Origin: Clostridiales bacterium
Lineage (GTDB): Bacteria > Bacillota > Clostridia > Oscillospirales > Oscillospiraceae
Reading direction: 5' to 3'
NCBI GenBank assembly: GCA_029268065.1
Contig: JAJUHC010000016.1
Span: 1-64,000, forward strand
Length of the DNA stretch: 64,000 nucleotides
Below are positions 19,668-30,889 of this stretch, in pieces; within the stretch, counting starts at the first letter, position 1; each line of letters opens with the position of its first letter. Under the pieces are notes generated by a model, which did no database searches, had not been told where the DNA came from, and saw only the letters and a program-made list of their open reading frames with translations. Both the position numbers and the translations under genes were made by a program.

Positions 19668-19678
19668 AGTCAATTTAT

Positions 19679-20035
19679 TCAGACAAGCCTCTCGCCGAGG
19701 GACTTTCCCGCAAGCACATGGAAGTGCAGGTGGAAAACGGTCTGCCCCGCGTCGGCGCCGCAGTTCGATATGACCCGATAGCCGCCGCCGAGCCCGAGCT
19801 GAGCGGCGATTTTCGGTATGACCTCCAGGCATTTTGCGGCAAGCGCCGAATTATCGGTGCTTATTTCGTCCATGGAGGCTATGTGCGTTTTTGGAATAAC
19901 GAGAAAATGCACAGGAGCCTGAGGATTAATATCCTTGAACGCGTAAACATAATCATCCTCATAAAGACAGGATGAGGGGATATCCCCCGACGCTATCCTG
20001 CAGAAAATACAGTCTGACATGTAAAGACCTCCCAA
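19679..20035 (-). CDS. HIT family (HinT-like) protein
   Basis: CIFCRIASGDIPSS and FHLHFHVLAG. Confidence 0.95.
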   Translation of the reverse strand: MGGLYMSDCIFCRIASGDIPSSCLYEDDYVYAFKDINPQAPVHFLVIPKTHIASMDEISTDNSALAAKCLEVIPKIAAQLGLGGGYRVISNCGADAGQTVFHLHFHVLAGKSLGERLV

Positions 20036-20043
20036 AACTCAGA

Positions 20044-22683
20044 TTATTGCCTGACATTGGCTGAAATAAAGCCCTCAACCTGTGAAATTGCGCCTTCGAC
20101 GAGCTTTGCATCCTTCGCTCCGCCCATAGCCATATCCGGCTTTCCGCCGCCGCTGCCGCCTGCGATGGAGGTAACGAATTTTATAAGCTCACCCGCCTTC
20201 ATTCCCCTGGAAACGGAATTTTTACCGCATACAGCGAGGATGGTGATCTTTTCCGCCGAGGCGGACGCCAGCACTCCTACGACGTTTTCGTCGCGATCCT
20301 TGAGAGAAGTGGCTATGGTACGCAGGTCGTCCGGCGCCAGACCTTCCATAACGGCGCTCACAAGCTTGAGACCGGAGACGGTCTTTGAAGCCGCCATGAG
20401 CCTTTCGGCTTCCATGCCGAGCTGCTGCTCATGCAGGCGTTCGTAGCTTTTCTTCGCCTCCCTCAGCTCCTCCATGACCTGCTGGCTGCGCTGAAGAAGA
20501 TTCTTGGGATTGGCCTTCAGCTCGTCGGCCACGGAGGATATGAGCCTTGCGCGTTCGTTTAAAAGCTCCAGCGCTTTTTTGCCGACGACCGCCTCGATGC
20601 GGCGAACGCCGGAAGCCACGGAAAACTCTGCCTGGGTGCAGAAGGAACCGATCTTTGCGGTGTTGTTCAGGTGGGTTCCTCCGCAAAGCTCGATGGAGTA
20701 GTCGCCCATTTTTACGACTCGGACGATATCGCCGTATTTTTCACCAAAGAGCGCGGTCGCCCCCATCGCCTTTGCTTCAGCGATCGGCATTTCACGGACG
20801 GTGATCTCAAGGTCTCTCAAAATCATTTCATTGACTTCCGCGTCAACAGCCGAGAGTTCCTCGGGCGTAATGGCTGAAAAATGGGTGAAGTCAAAACGAA
20901 CTATGTCGGGAGTCACGAGAGAACCCGCCTGTTCGACATGGCTTCCAAGGGTGTTGCGGAGAGCCTTCTGGAGCAGGTGCGTCGCGCTGTGCGCCCGCAT
21001 GATGGCCTTTCTCCGCTCCGCGTCGACCTCGGCGTCAACGCGCTGGTCGACAGATATTTCTCCTGACCTTACCATTCCGGTATGCAGGTACTTTCCGTCC
21101 TTGGTGCAGCGGACATCGTTGACATCGAAGGTCATGCCGCCGCTGAAAAGTCTTCCGGTATCGGCAACCTGCCCCCCTTTTTCCGCGTAAAACGGAGTTT
21201 TGTCGAGAACAACCGTTGCTGCCTCGCCTTCAAATGCGGAGGAACGCAGCTCATCCCCGACTATGACGGCAAGCACCCTCGCGCTGCCGCTGAGGCGTTC
21301 GTAGCCCGTGAACTCCGTCTTTATATCCTTGTCGAGTCCAAGGTCAAGTCCGGCCCAGCCGAAATCTCCAAGCGCGGCCGTAGCCGCTCGCGCTCGTTCC
21401 TTCTGCTCCTTCATAAGCGCGGCGAAGGCGTCCTGGTCAACGCTCATGCCCTGCTCCTCGAGAATCTCCACGGTGAGGTCTATCGGAAAGCCGTAGGTGT
21501 CGTAAAGCCTGAAGCTGTTGTCCCCGCTCATCACGGTTTCGCCCCTGGCCTTCATTTCGGAAATGAGGTCTGCGAGTATCTTCATTCCCGCGTCGATGGT
21601 CTTGTTGAAGTTATCTTCCTCGACCCTGATTATTTTCTTGATATAGTCGCGCTTTTCCTCAAGCTCGGGATAGGCCTCCCGGCTTTCGTTTATCACGGTA
21701 TCGCAGACCTCGTACAGGAAGGGTTTCGATACTCCCAGTAGCTTGCCGTGCCTCGCCGCGCGTCTTAAGAGCCTTCGCAGAACATAGCCTCTGCCCTCAT
21801 TTGAAGGGAGCACGCCGTCGCATATGAGCATAGTGGTGCTCCTGATGTGGTCTGTAATGACGCGCAGGGAAATATCGGTTTTCTGGCTCTGACCGTAAGT
21901 CGCGCCTGTTATGCGTGAAACGTGCCTTGTTATGTTCATAACCGTATCGACATCGAAAAGGGTGTCCACACCCTGCATTATGCAGGCGAGGCGCTCCAGA
22001 CCCATACCCGTGTCGATATTTTTCTGCTTAAGCTCCGTATAATTGCCGTTTCCGTCGTTGTTGTACTGCGTGAACACGAGGTTCCAGAACTCCACATAGC
22101 GGTCACAGTCGCAGCCCACCTTGCATTCGGGGCTGCCGCAGCCGTTCTCTGGACCTCTGTCAAAATAAATCTCCGAGCAGGGACCGCAGGGACCCGCGCC
22201 TATCTCCCAGAAGTTGTCGGCCTTGCCGAGCCTCGAAACATGGCTGGGATCAACGCCTACCTCCTTTGTCCAGATGTCATAGGCCTCGTCGTCGTCAAGA
22301 TAAACCGTCACATAAAGCTTGTCCGTAGGAATACCCAGAACCTTTGTGACGAATTCCCATGCCCAGGAGGCCGCTTCCCTTTTGAAATAATCGCCGAAGG
22401 AGAAGTTTCCGAGCATCTCAAAGAAGGTGCCGTGCCGGCTGGTCTTGCCGACACGCTCTATATCCGGCGTCCTGATGCACTTCTGGCAGGTGGTCATGCG
22501 GCTTCTGGGCGGAACCGCCTCCCCGCTGAAGTATGGCTTGAGAGGTGCCATGCCGGAATTTATCAGCAGCAGGCTGTTGTCGCCCTGCGGCAGTAATGGA
22601 AAGCTCGGATGGCGCAGATGCCCCTTGCTTTCAAAAAATGACAGATATTTTTCCCTAAGTTCGTTGAGTCCCAGTTTTTCCAT
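20044..22683 (-). CDS. alaS: Alanine--tRNA ligase
   Basis: 879 aa; MTTCQKCIRTPDIERVGKTSRHGTFFEMLGNFSFGDYFK, AHSATHLLQKALR, CGGTH. Confidence 0.99.
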   Translation of the reverse strand: MEKLGLNELREKYLSFFESKGHLRHPSFPLLPQGDNSLLLINSGMAPLKPYFSGEAVPPRSRMTTCQKCIRTPDIERVGKTSRHGTFFEMLGNFSFGDYFKREAASWAWEFVTKVLGIPTDKLYVTVYLDDDEAYDIWTKEVGVDPSHVSRLGKADNFWEIGAGPCGPCSEIYFDRGPENGCGSPECKVGCDCDRYVEFWNLVFTQYNNDGNGNYTELKQKNIDTGMGLERLACIMQGVDTLFDVDTVMNITRHVSRITGATYGQSQKTDISLRVITDHIRSTTMLICDGVLPSNEGRGYVLRRLLRRAARHGKLLGVSKPFLYEVCDTVINESREAYPELEEKRDYIKKIIRVEEDNFNKTIDAGMKILADLISEMKARGETVMSGDNSFRLYDTYGFPIDLTVEILEEQGMSVDQDAFAALMKEQKERARAATAALGDFGWAGLDLGLDKDIKTEFTGYERLSGSARVLAVIVGDELRSSAFEGEAATVVLDKTPFYAEKGGQVADTGRLFSGGMTFDVNDVRCTKDGKYLHTGMVRSGEISVDQRVDAEVDAERRKAIMRAHSATHLLQKALRNTLGSHVEQAGSLVTPDIVRFDFTHFSAITPEELSAVDAEVNEMILRDLEITVREMPIAEAKAMGATALFGEKYGDIVRVVKMGDYSIELCGGTHLNNTAKIGSFCTQAEFSVASGVRRIEAVVGKKALELLNERARLISSVADELKANPKNLLQRSQQVMEELREAKKSYERLHEQQLGMEAERLMAASKTVSGLKLVSAVMEGLAPDDLRTIATSLKDRDENVVGVLASASAEKITILAVCGKNSVSRGMKAGELIKFVTSIAGGSGGGKPDMAMGGAKDAKLVEGAISQVEGFISANVRQ

Positions 22684-22701
22684 TTGTATGCCTCCGGTAT
22701 A

Positions 22702-23913
22702 CTAGTTTTGCTTTCTCAGTATGGAATTTGGCGGAGCAAAGCGGGGAAGCCTTGCCTTATAGCGCATCATAGGATGAGGAGTCGAGGATATTTCACTGCC
22801 CTCCGAATCCCGCATATTGCCCATAATAAACCCGACCGGCTCCCCGTCCGGCGTCAAAAGCTCCATGGTGTCGCCCGTAAAAACCCTGTTGCGCTGGGAG
22901 AGCACCGCAGTTCCGTCCGGCTCGCAGTATTCAACGAGGGCGGATATTTCCCAGTCCCTAATATAGAGCGAATTTTCGTAAAACTGCCCATTGCCCTCGT
23001 CGCCAAAGTAAAAGCCTGTATAATAGCGGCGGTGGCTGACCTTCTGAACCTCGTCAATCCAGACCCGAGGAACGCTGCCGTTTTTCAAAAAAGCGTCCTG
23101 CGCCTTCCTGTAAGCGTTTGTAATAACGGCGGCATAATAGGAGGACTTCATGCGCCCCTCTATTTTGAAGGAGTCTATGCCCGCCCTGAGAAGCTCGGGA
23201 ATGTGCTCTATCATGCACAGATCCTTGGAGTTCATGATATGAGCCCCGCCGGAGCCTTCAAAAATCTCAAAGTACTCGCCCGGGCGCTTTTCCTCCATCA
23301 AATAATACTTCCACCTGCAGGGCTGAGCGCAGTCTCCCCGGTTTGCGTCCCTGCCCGCGAGATAATTCGACAAAAGGCAGCGGCCGGATATTGAAACGCA
23401 CATGGAGCCGTGCACAAAAGCCTCAATTTCAAGCTCCCTCGGTGTTTTTGCCCTTATCGCGGCTATGGCGTCCAAAGTGAGCTCTCTGGCGAGAACCACT
23501 CTGGACGCACCCAATTCAAACCACATGGCGGCGCTTTCCGAATTCATTATGCCCGCCTGCGTGCTGACATGCACGGAAATACGGGGAGCATGCTTCTTTA
23601 CAAGCCTCAGTAATCCCATGTCGGTTATTATGACGGCATCCGCACCGATTTCCTGCAGATATTCAAGAAACCGAGGTGCGTGCGATATCTCATCGTCCCC
23701 GGGGACGATGTTGCAGGCGACGTATGCCCTTGCCCCTTTTTCGTGACACATCTGAACGGCGGCTTTAAGCTCGGCTTCGTCAAAGTTTCCGGCCGAGGCG
23801 CGCATTCCGAAGGCTTTGCCGGCGAGATAGACAGCGTCCGCGCCGTAAGTCAGCGCCATATTCAGCTTTTCGGTGTCCCCCGCCGGAGCCAGTATTTCCG
23901 CTCTATCCGCCAT
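22702..23913 (-). CDS. Peptidase U32 family protein
   Basis: EILAPAGDTEKLNMALTYGADAVYLAG; FVHGSMCVSISGRCLLSNYLAGRDANRGDCAQPCRW. Confidence 0.95.
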   Translation of the reverse strand: MADRAEILAPAGDTEKLNMALTYGADAVYLAGKAFGMRASAGNFDEAELKAAVQMCHEKGARAYVACNIVPGDDEISHAPRFLEYLQEIGADAVIITDMGLLRLVKKHAPRISVHVSTQAGIMNSESAAMWFELGASRVVLARELTLDAIAAIRAKTPRELEIEAFVHGSMCVSISGRCLLSNYLAGRDANRGDCAQPCRWKYYLMEEKRPGEYFEIFEGSGGAHIMNSKDLCMIEHIPELLRAGIDSFKIEGRMKSSYYAAVITNAYRKAQDAFLKNGSVPRVWIDEVQKVSHRRYYTGFYFGDEGNGQFYENSLYIRDWEISALVEYCEPDGTAVLSQRNRVFTGDTMELLTPDGEPVGFIMGNMRDSEGSEISSTPHPMMRYKARLPRFAPPNSILRKQN

Positions 23914-25405
23914 AGTCAGCGCTGCTCACAAACTTGTCAAAATCGCTGGAGCTGGTAAAGAAGCTGTGGCTGCCGTTCTTGTGGAGGGCATAGTAGTAAT
24001 AGTTGGTGCTTGCGGGATTGAGAGCCGCCTTAATGGAGTTGATGCCGGGGTTCGCTATCGCGGTCGGCGGCAGTCCCTTGTGTTTATAGGTGTTGTAGGG
24101 GCTGTCGACCTCAAGATCCTTATTCGTGAGCTTCGCCTTTCTCTCCGGCAGTGCGTACTGTACCGTCGCGTCGATCTGGAGATACGGGAAGGAAGAGCTC
24201 TTGAGCCTGTTGTATATTACGGAAGCTATCTTTGAGGATTCGCTCGCGTTCGCCGATTCCTTTTCGACGAGCGATGCGATTTTTATGACGTCGCTCATGC
24301 TGTACCCGAGCTTTTTTGCCTGCGAGTACATGTCCTCGGTCACCTTCGAATCGAAGTTATCAAGGAATTTCTTTATGGCGCTGGAAGCGGTCTCGCCGAT
24401 ATAGAATTCATAGGTGTCCGGGAAAAGGTAGCCCTCGAGCCTTTTTTCATTTCCGAGCGTGGAGCTGTCGAGGAATTTGTAGCTGAAATCATAGTTTGCG
24501 GCGGCGTCCTTGAGCTTTGCGGCGCTGACGACCCTTTTTTCCTCAAGAAGGGCAAATATTTCCGTGAGAGTTTTCCCTTCCGGAATGGTGATCTTAACTA
24601 CCTCGTCGGAGCTGCCAGCCTGCATCTGCGTTACTATCGCGCGGTAATCAAGCTCGCTGGTCAGCTTATACATTCCGGGATCGATCTTCTTGTCGGCTCC
24701 GGCGATAGCGCCGAAAATTCGGAAAAGAAGCTTGTATTCGATGATTCCGGCTTTTTTCAGCTCGTTTGCAACCTGCCGCATCGTGAAGTTCTGCGGTATC
24801 GTGACGGTAGCGGTGATTTCGGGCTTGTTCAGCGCAAAAACGTCGTTTGCGCTCAGCCAGGCGACGCAAGCCAGGAAAAAGCTCACAATGAATACGAAAA
24901 GGATGTATCGTACCCCTGTCAGGCGAAATTTTCTCTTTTCACCGCCCCGGTTTTCGGGACTGCGCTTATTTTGAGCTTTTCCGCCGTCACTTTTCGCGGC
25001 GGGAATTCTGTTCGGGCCTCCGGCTGCATGCGGCCTTTGCCGTCCGACATCGTTTTTTGTGGCGACGACGCCGGCATTTGAAATGGGCGAAGGCTCCTTC
25101 GGTCTGCCGACTGCGGGAATAGCCCTGGTTTCCTGCATCATTATATCGCTGCTTTGAAACGAATTTCTCTGCTTTGAGACGTGTTTAGGGGAAACTCTGG
25201 TATCGTTCTCCTTTTTTGCGCCGAAGATGTCCTCATATATGTCATAATCCAGAAGATCGGGGGCGTGAACGGCCTCAAAATCTCCCAGTTCCTTGTCAAT
25301 GGATCGGAGCAGCTCGTCGAGGTCCACATTATCTGAGGAGGACGGCTCGGACTTTGCGGTATCATATCCGAACGATCCGCCTTTATAGTCTTTCGGGGTT
25401 GCCAT
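23903..25405 (-). CDS. mltG: Endolytic murein transglycosylase MltG (YceG-like) with long N-terminal cytoplasmic extension
   Basis: KLEGYLFPDTYEF-type motif, IASLVEKESAN, VIYNRL, YNTYKHKGLPPTAIANPG; TM near residue ~170. Confidence 0.93.
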   Translation of the reverse strand: MATPKDYKGGSFGYDTAKSEPSSSDNVDLDELLRSIDKELGDFEAVHAPDLLDYDIYEDIFGAKKENDTRVSPKHVSKQRNSFQSSDIMMQETRAIPAVGRPKEPSPISNAGVVATKNDVGRQRPHAAGGPNRIPAAKSDGGKAQNKRSPENRGGEKRKFRLTGVRYILFVFIVSFFLACVAWLSANDVFALNKPEITATVTIPQNFTMRQVANELKKAGIIEYKLLFRIFGAIAGADKKIDPGMYKLTSELDYRAIVTQMQAGSSDEVVKITIPEGKTLTEIFALLEEKRVVSAAKLKDAAANYDFSYKFLDSSTLGNEKRLEGYLFPDTYEFYIGETASSAIKKFLDNFDSKVTEDMYSQAKKLGYSMSDVIKIASLVEKESANASESSKIASVIYNRLKSSSFPYLQIDATVQYALPERKAKLTNKDLEVDSPYNTYKHKGLPPTAIANPGINSIKAALNPASTNYYYYALHKNGSHSFFTSSSDFDKFVSSADYGG

Positions 25406-25568
25406 GTTAATTCACTCCTTTGAAGGTAACCGTATCTCGGGGGTGTGCATAGAATATCTCAGACGGGCAAAAAGCTCCGTAGGCTTCAAAAAGAAAGGCT
25501 CCCGCGTCTGTGCCGCACTACGAGTGGGATAGCGATTGAAACAATATGTGCGGAGAAAGGAATTAATT

Positions 25569-25694
25569 ATGTTTTTCGGAACTTCCGGCGGAAATTCTTG
25601 TCTCTGGATTATACTTATCCTTGTTGTCCTTTTCTGCTGCTGCGGCTGCGGCAACGAAACATCCGATCGCGGCGGCTGCGGCTGCGGCTGCTAA
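25569..25694 (+). CDS. 41-aa Cys/Gly-rich membrane-like peptide: MFFGTSGGNSCLWIILILVVLFCCCGCGNETSDRGGCGCGC
   Basis: ATG preceded by GGAGAAAGGA; stop TAA 25692-25694; own terminator at 25708-25733. Not in ORF track. Confidence 0.7.
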   Translation: MFFGTSGGNSCLWIILILVVLFCCCGCGNETSDRGGCGCGC

Positions 25695-25707
25695 TGTGAT
25701 AAGCGGG

Positions 25708-25733
25708 TTGCGGGGCTCAGCAGAGCCTCGCAA
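25708..25733 (+). terminator. Terminator of the Cys-rich small gene, overlapping the 3' end of the folate cyclo-ligase gene
   Basis: TTGCGGGGCTC-agca-GAGCCTCGCAA (one G·U wobble) followed by TTTCTTTTTCTG. Confidence 0.8.
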
Positions 25734-26292
25734 TTTCTTTTTCTGTTATTATACAACATATTTTTACATCGTGTCTCTCAAAAGGCACTGATTCCAATAA
25801 AAATTTCGAACGGGCTATACCGGCGGTAAAAAACTTCCCGTTTTGAAGAAACCTGTCGTAATACCCCCCGCCCTGTCCCAGGCGGTAACCGTCCATGGAG
25901 TATGCCAGAGCGGGAATTATCGCGAAATCTATTTTGTCAGGCGAAATGACTTCCGCGTTTTCAGGCGGCTCGGGGATATTTAGGGCTCCGGGTCTGAGCA
26001 CGGAAAGGTCGCTTACAATTACAGCGTCCATTATTCCTTTTCCGTGGCAGAGGGGCAAGGCGACTGTTTTGCCCATTTTAAGAGCGAGCTCGATAATTTT
26101 ATGCGTATCGGGCTCGTTGCCTATGCTGAAATAGGAAAAAACGACCTTTGCGGACAGGAATTCAGGCAAATCCGCAATATTTTCAAGGATTCCGGCGTCG
26201 CTTTCCGCGATATATTCGGGACTCAGCTCTGCATATTGCCGTCTCAGCTCGCTGCGGAGGCTTTTCTTTTCCAATGCGGTTTCAGTCTTCAT
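25717..26292 (-). CDS. 5-formyltetrahydrofolate cyclo-ligase
   Basis: LRSELRRQ…, GYRLGQGGGYYDRFL. Confidence 0.93.
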   Translation of the reverse strand: MKTETALEKKSLRSELRRQYAELSPEYIAESDAGILENIADLPEFLSAKVVFSYFSIGNEPDTHKIIELALKMGKTVALPLCHGKGIMDAVIVSDLSVLRPGALNIPEPPENAEVISPDKIDFAIIPALAYSMDGYRLGQGGGYYDRFLQNGKFFTAGIARSKFLLESVPFERHDVKICCIITEKEIARLC

Positions 26293-26827
26293 AATAAATA
26301 CCCGTCCTTATTTTCTCCGCGGCTTCCCGCCCCTTCAGGTACGCGAGCAGCTCGAGCGCAAAATCCAAAGCGGCCCCAGCGCCCCTTCCGGTAATGAGCT
26401 TTCCGTCACGGACGGTTTTCAGCGTGGAATCGACCACGGCCCCGGTCATCTCGTCCTCCATACCGGGATAGCAGGTTATTTTTCTTCCGTTAAGGAGCGA
26501 AAGCTTTGCAAGCACCCTCGGACCCGCGCATATAGCGGCGAGCGGGACGCCCTCCCTCGCCGCCTTTTTTATGATATCCGAGCACGCGGGGCTGCCTTCT
26601 ATGGACCTGACTCCGCCCAGGCCGCCCGGAATTACAAGCATTTCCGCATTTTCGGTTTTTATGTCGTCAACCTCGATATCCGCGGCGACTTCAATACCGT
26701 GGCCTCCCGTTATGCGCTTTGAACCGACTCCGGACAGCTGAACCTCAGCTCCCCCGCGCCTGAGAATATCGCAGGGGGCAAGCGCCTCTATTTCCTCAAA
26801 GCCTGCGCCTAGTATAATGTATACCAT
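26282..26827 (-). CDS. DJ-1/PfpI family protein
   Basis: MVYIILGAGFEEIEALAPCDILRRGG; AAICAGPRVLAKLSLLNGRKITCYPG. Start at 26827 (TAATG overlap with tmk). Confidence 0.9.
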   Translation of the reverse strand: MVYIILGAGFEEIEALAPCDILRRGGAEVQLSGVGSKRITGGHGIEVAADIEVDDIKTENAEMLVIPGGLGGVRSIEGSPACSDIIKKAAREGVPLAAICAGPRVLAKLSLLNGRKITCYPGMEDEMTGAVVDSTLKTVRDGKLITGRGAGAALDFALELLAYLKGREAAEKIRTGIYYED

Positions 26828-27496
26828 TAAAGCATCCCCTTCAACACGGCAACGATGTCCTGGTGTATATCCTGAATCCCCCGCATGGCGCCGTTCTCGG
26901 TGCATTTGATTTTCAGCCATCCGTAGTATTCTGCGGCCTCCTCGGCGCTTTCGCTGCACCTTTTCAGGTACTCGATATCGGTTTCGTGAATATCGCCCTT
27001 CGTATTTGACTCGGCTTCGCGTCTACGCATCTGCTCTATCGCTAACTCCGTCGGAACGTCCATGAAAATCACCTTGTCGGGCTCCGGCAGTCCTATAAGC
27101 CCGTACTCGAAATCGGAAAGCCATTTGAAAAACGCCTTCCTTTCGATTTTGCTTAGCTTCGAGCCCTGATGTACCGCGTTGCTGGTGGTATATCTGTCGG
27201 CAAGCAAAAGCCCGCCTCCCCCGTAGTAATCCTGCCACGATTTTTTATACGAGGCAAAGCGGTCCACAGTAAAAAACACTGAAGCCGCGTAGGCGTTGAC
27301 GTCCTCGGGCTTAGAGCCGAACTCCCCCGCGAGATACATTCTGAGAGGAGCCGAGGAAGGCTCGGTATACTGCGGAAAAACGAGCCTCCTGAAGGGCCTT
27401 TTCTCCGCCTCCATGCGGGCGCAGAGCATCCTGAACTGAGTAGACTTGCCGGAGCCGTCTATTCCTTCGAATACAATCAGACTGCCCAGAGCTCAT
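26827..27496 (-). CDS. tmk: Thymidylate kinase-like protein with a disrupted or non-canonical start
   Basis: LADRYTTSNAVHQGSK; P-loop LIVFEGIDGSGKSTQ lies upstream of the ORF-track Met (27429) and has no in-frame ATG/GTG/TTG. Coupled ATG at 27496 is one base out of frame. Confidence 0.8.
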
Positions 27497-28209
27497 CACC
27501 TGCCTTTGAATCTTTCTGCAATAACCGCCAACAGGAAAAGCGGCAGCTTAGCCATGCGCTTTATGCGGCTGGGCTGCTTAATCAGCCTGTATAGCCACTC
27601 GAGTCCTGCCTTGCACCAGGCCTCCGGCGCGCGCTGCGCAACTCCGGCGAAAACGTCCAAAACCCCGCCGAGTCCCGCCATCAGCCCTACATCCAGGTCA
27701 GCTGCGTGCCTTCGCATCCAGAGCTCCTGCTTCGGAAATCCGGTGCAGACGAGCAAGAAATCCGGCTTCGCGTTGTTTATGGCTGTTATAATCGGGGAAT
27801 CGTCCTTATAATAACCGTCGGCCGTCCCGCAAATCTGGATACCGGGAAAGGCTTTTTTGAGATTTTCGGCGGCCGCTTCCGCCACTCCGGGCTTAGCGCC
27901 GAATAAGAATACCTTTTTACCCTCGGACGCGAGAAGCTCAATGTAGGCCGTCGCAAATTCAATGCCGGGCACTCTAGTTTTAAGAGGCCGTCCCAATATT
28001 TTCGCGCCGTATATTATCCCGATACCATCGGGCAGCGAAAGCGCGGCGCCGCTCAGAGCCTCTCTGAACTCTTCATCTTTTCTCGCGAGCCATACCATCT
28101 CGGGGTTTGGAGTAACGACGTAAGCCCCCCTGAGCCCGGCCGCGATACTGAGCGCCTCTTCGATAGTAATATTGTCAAAGCCGACGCCGAGAACATCAAT
28201 ACGCATCAA
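27496..28209 (-). CDS. WecG/TagA/CpsF family glycosyltransferase
   Basis: VVTPNPEMVWLARKDEEFREAL, DGIGIIYGAKILG, GFPKQELWM. Confidence 0.95.
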   Translation of the reverse strand: MMRIDVLGVGFDNITIEEALSIAAGLRGAYVVTPNPEMVWLARKDEEFREALSGAALSLPDGIGIIYGAKILGRPLKTRVPGIEFATAYIELLASEGKKVFLFGAKPGVAEAAAENLKKAFPGIQICGTADGYYKDDSPIITAINNAKPDFLLVCTGFPKQELWMRRHAADLDVGLMAGLGGVLDVFAGVAQRAPEAWCKAGLEWLYRLIKQPSRIKRMAKLPLFLLAVIAERFKGR

Positions 28210-28228
28210 ATCACCGTCAATTCAGATA

Positions 28229-29722
<1,494 letters not shown>

Positions 29723-29840
29723 TTACGCCTCGAGGACGACATTGTAATGTTAAAATGGTTTGAAAATGCATATTTTCCGTAGTTTACTCCCAAGCCCTGA
29801 AAAAGTCAATACAAAAGACCCTAAAACACCCTTTTGTCTA

Positions 29841-30662
29841 CTATTTTTCACCGAAACGCGCGTAAAAAAACATGTATTGCTGTGCGACTCCCGCATATTC
29901 GCCGAAAACCGAGGGTGAAAAGCCGTCTCCATAGTGTTTTGCAAGCGTTTTTTTCATCCAGACGTCTATCGGGAAGGCTCCCAGCATGTTGAGACCGAAA
30001 AGGATGACGCAATTTGCTACCTTGTCCCCCACGCCGTTCAGGGTTTTCAGGGCCCTCAGAGCCTCGTCGTAGCCTGAACGGGCGAGGGCTCCGAGATCGA
30101 GCGCGCCGCAGGAGACTGCGCGCGCCGCGCCGATTATGTACTCCGCCCTGTACCCGCATCTTATGGGCTCAAGCTCGCGTGAAGAAAGCCCTGCAAGAGT
30201 ATCCGCCGACGGAAAGGTGTGAAGGGTCCTTCCCTCGAAGCAGATAGGCTCTCCGAACATTAAGCACAGGGATTCGATTATTTTTTTTATCCGCGGGATA
30301 TTGTTGCATTGGGAAACAATGAAGGAGCAGAGAGCTTCCCAGGGATCCTGGCGGAGTATCCTGATTCCTTTTCCGAAATCGGAGGCGCTGCGCATATGAC
30401 TGTCGATGGCGACCGACCTGCGTATTTCCTCGTAGTTCCGGTCCAGATCAAAGTAGTCAACGAGTTCCTCAGGAGCTGTACCTTCGCTGGCGCGGATACA
30501 AATTCTGTCTCCGTCATGGAAAACCTTTGCGGCGTGTCCCCTGAACACGCCTGTGTAGACGCCTTCACCGTCCGCGTTCCACCGAAAGCACTGGCCGCAC
30601 TCGAATATTTTGACCGGGTCAAAATCGAGAGCGTCGATTATTTCGATTTGGTTGTTGGTCAT
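29841..30662 (-). CDS. 8-oxoguanine DNA glycosylase (OGG1-type)
   Basis: FDPVKIFECGQCFRWN, CSFIVSQCNNIPRIKKII, LKTLNGVGDKVANCVILFGL, FPIDVWMKK. Start taken at M42 of the supplied ORF. Confidence 0.93.
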   Translation of the reverse strand: MTNNQIEIIDALDFDPVKIFECGQCFRWNADGEGVYTGVFRGHAAKVFHDGDRICIRASEGTAPEELVDYFDLDRNYEEIRRSVAIDSHMRSASDFGKGIRILRQDPWEALCSFIVSQCNNIPRIKKIIESLCLMFGEPICFEGRTLHTFPSADTLAGLSSRELEPIRCGYRAEYIIGAARAVSCGALDLGALARSGYDEALRALKTLNGVGDKVANCVILFGLNMLGAFPIDVWMKKTLAKHYGDGFSPSVFGEYAGVAQQYMFFYARFGEK

Positions 30663-30889
30663 AATATAATGCATAATGCAGTACCTGTATGTAAAATAAC
30701 AATAGTCTGGCGCTCTGCGCCGGCCCCTGCGCCGGGGAGCGGCGCCTGTAAAATGTGTGCGGCGGCGAAACCTTATAGCGTACATTATAGCACGGTTTCA
30801 CTGTCATAAAAAACATGTTTTTTGATTTTTACGGCATATTAATGCGAAAAAGTGAAAAAATTATCTCATAAAGCTCTTGGGGTGATGAT

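Noticed and set aside
21082-22596. + strand ORFs of 219 and 224 aa opposite alaS
   Set aside because: Antisense to alaS; same shadow-ORF explanation.
30834-30876. Possible SigF/SigG promoter upstream of spoVAD (GCATA … CATAAAG)
   Set aside because: Spacing between the -35-like and -10-like elements is about 28 nt, too long for the SigF/SigG consensus; not reported as a feature.
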